NCBI GenBank assembly: GCA_039969155.1
Contig: JBDVOJ010000032.1
Span: forward strand, 1 to 64,000
DNA length: 64,000 bases
Source of the DNA: GCA-002733465 sp039969155
GTDB taxonomy: Bacteria > Pseudomonadota > Gammaproteobacteria > Enterobacterales > Kangiellaceae
Reading direction: 5' to 3'
Shown: piece after piece, positions 61,159-64,000 of the stretch
How the letters are laid out: each line of letters begins with the position of its first letter
Position numbering within the stretch: the stretch's first letter is position 1
Made by a program: the position numbers and the translations under genes
The notes under the pieces: generated by a model
The model's database searches: none
Seen by the model: only the letters and a program-made list of their open reading frames with translations
What the model was told of the DNA's origin: nothing

Positions 61159-64000
61159 ATGGACAAAATAAGAATCGTTAGAACGGCCACTTTTTCCGCT
61201 TTGATGACATTGATGGTTGCAAGCTGCGCGGGTAATTATTATCTAGAGGAGGAACGCACTCCAGCGCCAGTCATTTCTGAATCTGACAGTGAGGAAAGTA
61301 ATCGTGTAGTCGTCACCGGTTCTCGCATTCGAGGGGAAGCAAGGTCTAACCGTCTAGCACGAATGGCCAAGGCTGAATCGGAACGTCAAATCTCGAGTGA
61401 TATAGTCGCTCTTGAAGAAAAAAGAAGGTCCGGTAGTGATAACAAAACCGTTAGTTGGAAGCCCTCGACTCAAGCCGAAAATAACGCTGTGATCAAAGTC
61501 GGTGACAAACAAGAAATCAAACCTGAGGCGCTTGATATTTCAGTACAAATTGATGGTTTTAGAGCGCGAGTAGTCATTGATGGATTTTATACCAATCCGT
61601 ATAACCGCAATTTAGAAGGTTCGTTTAAATTTAGGTTGCCAGATGGTGCTGTTCCTTATTTTTTCGCTTTTGGTGAAGCTGCAACAACCACTGAGGTTGA
61701 ATCCAATCAGCTCCACAGCGGCGATGCTTTAGGTTCAAAGCAGCGCTTGTCACCGGAAAATATCATGAAACAACGAAAGCAATTTTGGGTGGCTCCAAAA
61801 GAAGCGATCATGGTGTCAAAAGAACAGGCGGCCTATGCCTATACCGACACCGTTGCACGTCAAGTCGACCCTGCACTATTAGAGTGGTCTGGAGCTGGTG
61901 TGTTTTCAGCGAAGGTCTTTCCACTACTACCTAAGAAATCGCATCGTGTAGTGATTGGCTACGATGTTGATCTAAAGCGTATTAACCGAGATCTATTTTT
62001 TGATCTACCGGTCACTCGCGATTCCATTACTAAACGAATCAACTTAACGGTTAACAGTAAGGGCGCCGAGCAGGTTCTACTTCGTCGAGTCGTTGAAGAA
62101 CAGCTTCAAACGGCGGAAAAAATCAGTAAGAACAATGAGATGGTAATCAGCCAATTGCAAGGCTCGGAACTTAACGGAATCAGAGTGATTATCCAGCAAC
62201 ACTCTGAAGTTGCTTTGTTGGGTGAGGATAATTCTGGAAGTTATTTTGCCAAACAATGGCAAGTGGATTTGCCTGAAGAAACTGCTAAAACACAGGCTAC
62301 AGCGGTGTTTGCACTTGATACGTCATTAAGTGCTTCGTCGGAAAAATTCCATCTATGGGTGAAGTTAATCGACCAAATACTTAATCAAAACCAAACAGAG
62401 ATAGAGCGCTTTGCGGTACTTACCTTTAGTAGTCATAACCAGTGGTGGAAAAAACAATTTATTGAAAATAATGCCACTCAACGTTCCAAACTTAAACCGT
62501 ACTTAAATCAGTTAGTATTGGAAGGCGCGACCGACTTATCAGCCGCTTTAAACCAGTCGGTATCACCAGAATGGTTGCATCAAAGTAATGCATCAGGCGT
62601 TAATAGGTTTGATTTATTTTTACTCAGTGATGGCGCTGTGACATGGGGAGAACGAGACCCATTTTTTATTTCGGAGTCACTTAAAGCGGCCAATCAAAAG
62701 CACAGTTTCTTAAATCAGTTATTCACTTATCGATTCGGTCAAACCGGTGAGAATAAACTGTTACTAGAACACTTAGTCAGAGAGATTGGCGGAGGTAGTT
62801 ATTATCTTGACCATGATTCCGATTTACAGGGGGTGGCAAAAGCGCACCAACTCCAGCCTTGGACAATCCAGTCCATTGAGTTAGCTGGGGCCTCCGACAT
62901 ATTGATTGCTGGACGACCGAAAGCCGTTTATCCCGGCCAAATGTTAACTTTTGCGGGGCGGGCATCCCAGACTCTTGGTCAATCTATTAGCGTTTCGTTT
63001 AGTAAGGGAAAGCATCAGCGAAGTGCAGAAATTCCCTTACAACACAGAATTGATTCTCAGTTAGCCGCAAGAACTTACGGTCAAATTGCAGTGAGTCAAT
63101 TGGAATCCATATCAGCCTTACAACGAAAAGTAGCATCCTCATTTGCTAATCACTTTCGAGTACCGGGAAAATCAAGTTCATTGTTGATGTTGGAAAGTGA
63201 AGCAGATTATCAACGTTATAAAATAAAGCCAGAGGAAGATGCTTATGTGGTTTCCCATCGACAAGTTAGCAATATTTTTGAAAAATTGGCCAGTGGCTTT
63301 GAGAAAGCGTTGGCTGATCCTAAGCAGAAAATGAAAACGTTAATCGAAAAACTAGCCAATATGAAGAATATACAGTTTGCTCTGCCTGATGTGGTTACCT
63401 TATTGATGGAGGAACTGCCTCAATCCGCCTTTGAAATTGCCAACAAAAACTATGCGGCTAAACCATTAATGCGAACTGATTTACCAAGGAAATACCGGAA
63501 AAAACTGACTCCTTCATCCATTAATTATGAGGTTGTCGAACAGGAAGCGAAACGCCGCTACCAGAGATATTCTGCACAAGATGGGCTGAAAGTCGCCAGT
63601 TCATTGGTGGAGCAGGCGCCTTCCGATGTCGCAATACTGCGCGACGTTGCGTTTACCGCTGAAGCGTGGGGATTAAATCAACAAGCCTATGACCTGCATC
63701 TTATTGCGGCCAAACAAAGACCATTTGAACCGCAGTCATACACCTATCTCGCAAAACTAGCCGATAAATTAGGAAACAAAGATTTGGCTTTGCTCTATTA
63801 TGAAATCGGGCTAGCGAGTCAATGGTCTAACCGATTTGGTGACTATGCGTTAATTCACAAGATTGACTATGCCGATTTTTTACTTAAATCGATTCAATCC
63901 ATAGCTGAAGATAGCAAAGGAGAATCTAATGCGAGTTTCTATGCTAAGGATTATGCCAAGTTAAAGCTCAATCGTTTAACCGATGAAATTAATTTAAAAG
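61159..64000 (+). CDS. VIT/von Willebrand A domain lipoprotein (partial at 3' end)
   Basis: The frame runs open to the window edge (947 codons seen). A signal peptide ends in the lipobox VASC, so the protein is lipidated. A low-complexity segment contains VVVTGSRIRGEARSNR, similar to the VTGSRI start of TonB-receptor plugs. A VIT-like region (about residues 130-290; DGFYTNPYNRNLEGSFKFRL) follows, then a vWA domain (about 375-560). The vWA MIDAS begins FALDTSLSAS (DxSxS), with LEGATDLSAAL and FLLSDGAVTWG. Further on are helical TPR-like repeats (DLALLYYEIGLASQW). Such proteins are envelope-associated, with proposed adhesion or complex-assembly roles. Confidence 0.85.
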   Translation, partial: MDKIRIVRTATFSALMTLMVASCAGNYYLEEERTPAPVISESDSEESNRVVVTGSRIRGEARSNRLARMAKAESERQISSDIVALEEKRRSGSDNKTVSWKPSTQAENNAVIKVGDKQEIKPEALDISVQIDGFRARVVIDGFYTNPYNRNLEGSFKFRLPDGAVPYFFAFGEAATTTEVESNQLHSGDALGSKQRLSPENIMKQRKQFWVAPKEAIMVSKEQAAYAYTDTVARQVDPALLEWSGAGVFSAKVFPLLPKKSHRVVIGYDVDLKRINRDLFFDLPVTRDSITKRINLTVNSKGAEQVLLRRVVEEQLQTAEKISKNNEMVISQLQGSELNGIRVIIQQHSEVALLGEDNSGSYFAKQWQVDLPEETAKTQATAVFALDTSLSASSEKFHLWVKLIDQILNQNQTEIERFAVLTFSSHNQWWKKQFIENNATQRSKLKPYLNQLVLEGATDLSAALNQSVSPEWLHQSNASGVNRFDLFLLSDGAVTWGERDPFFISESLKAANQKHSFLNQLFTYRFGQTGENKLLLEHLVREIGGGSYYLDHDSDLQGVAKAHQLQPWTIQSIELAGASDILIAGRPKAVYPGQMLTFAGRASQTLGQSISVSFSKGKHQRSAEIPLQHRIDSQLAARTYGQIAVSQLESISALQRKVASSFANHFRVPGKSSSLLMLESEADYQRYKIKPEEDAYVVSHRQVSNIFEKLASGFEKALADPKQKMKTLIEKLANMKNIQFALPDVVTLLMEELPQSAFEIANKNYAAKPLMRTDLPRKYRKKLTPSSINYEVVEQEAKRRYQRYSAQDGLKVASSLVEQAPSDVAILRDVAFTAEAWGLNQQAYDLHLIAAKQRPFEPQSYTYLAKLADKLGNKDLALLYYEIGLASQWSNRFGDYALIHKIDYADFLLKSIQSIAEDSKGESNASFYAKDYAKLKLNRLTDEINLK

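Overview
The window is about 40% GC and reads as chromosomal DNA of a marine-type gammaproteobacterium. The evidence is the set of housekeeping genes (prmC, moeB-like, glnE, glnK-amtB, nsrR-nnrS, cold-shock protein), the promoter grammar (sigma-54 sites, a textbook NsrR operator) and the dispersed palindromic repeats. A Kangiella/Aliikangiella-like lineage is my guess from the overall look; no marker here proves it.

Layout. 1-9.7 kb: prmC, a MoeB/ThiF protein, small hypothetical genes, glnE, a porin, and glnK-amtB behind a probable NtrC/sigma-54 promoter. 9.9-19 kb: an RND efflux pair, a secreted subtilisin with two C-terminal PPC domains, an HDOD-like protein, a CAT-anticodon tRNA and a cold-shock gene. 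19.6-23 kb: nnrS-nsrR divergent from an NMT1-periplasmic-domain histidine kinase, with one NsrR box between them. 23-29 kb: a TPR/Ser-Thr kinase, an FHA-membrane-protease fusion and a secreted trypsin-like protease, probably one signalling/proteolysis cluster. 29-35 kb: a DUF885 peptidase gene with an in-frame stop, a ChaC-like gene, a frameshifted small membrane protein, and a PLP enzyme. 38.6-46.8 kb: PD40 protein, serine hydrolase and esterase beside a CadC/ToxR-like regulator, then an ECF sigma operon and membrane proteins. 61.1 kb to the end: a VIT/vWA lipoprotein, cut by the window edge.

The most remarkable part is an RNA-damage/RNA-repair landscape in three blocks. Block 1 (35.2-38.6 kb) has two leader-peptide/hairpin/terminator units. 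They precede an array of divergent tRNA genes: His, Tyr, Gly, a Val-like one, Pro, Asn, Lys and Gln. One tRNA is interrupted by a palindromic repeat and one carries an ~80-nt insertion in its T-loop. Two inter-tRNA spacers can form related pseudoknots. The array is followed by a cyclic-phosphate-processing-receiver-like (cREC) gene and an HNH nuclease. Block 2 (46.9-50.8 kb) has two homologous tiny-ORF leaders, a broken SEC-C protein, a zincin-like protein, then rtcB2-prfH and a small basic protein. Block 3 (51.2-60.2 kb) is an rtcB-rtcA-tRNA-like-slipin-rnz-unknown operon. It has a recognisable sigma-54 promoter, runs divergently from its CARF/AAA+ activator rtcR, and appears to end in a remnant of an RlaP-type nucleotidyltransferase. 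Two ~540-bp repeats lie between its genes.

A working model, which is inference: tRNA damage (for example by anticodon nucleases) produces 2',3'-cyclic-phosphate ends. RtcR senses them and switches on RtcBA and RNase Z. RtcB2-PrfH deals with damaged RNA and stalled ribosomes. The divergent tRNA array, plus the tRNA encoded inside the rtc operon, supplies replacement or decoy tRNAs. The tiny leader ORFs could couple expression to ribosome stalling. Several small genes carry single-base T-run frameshifts, so sequencing error must be excluded before calling them dead.
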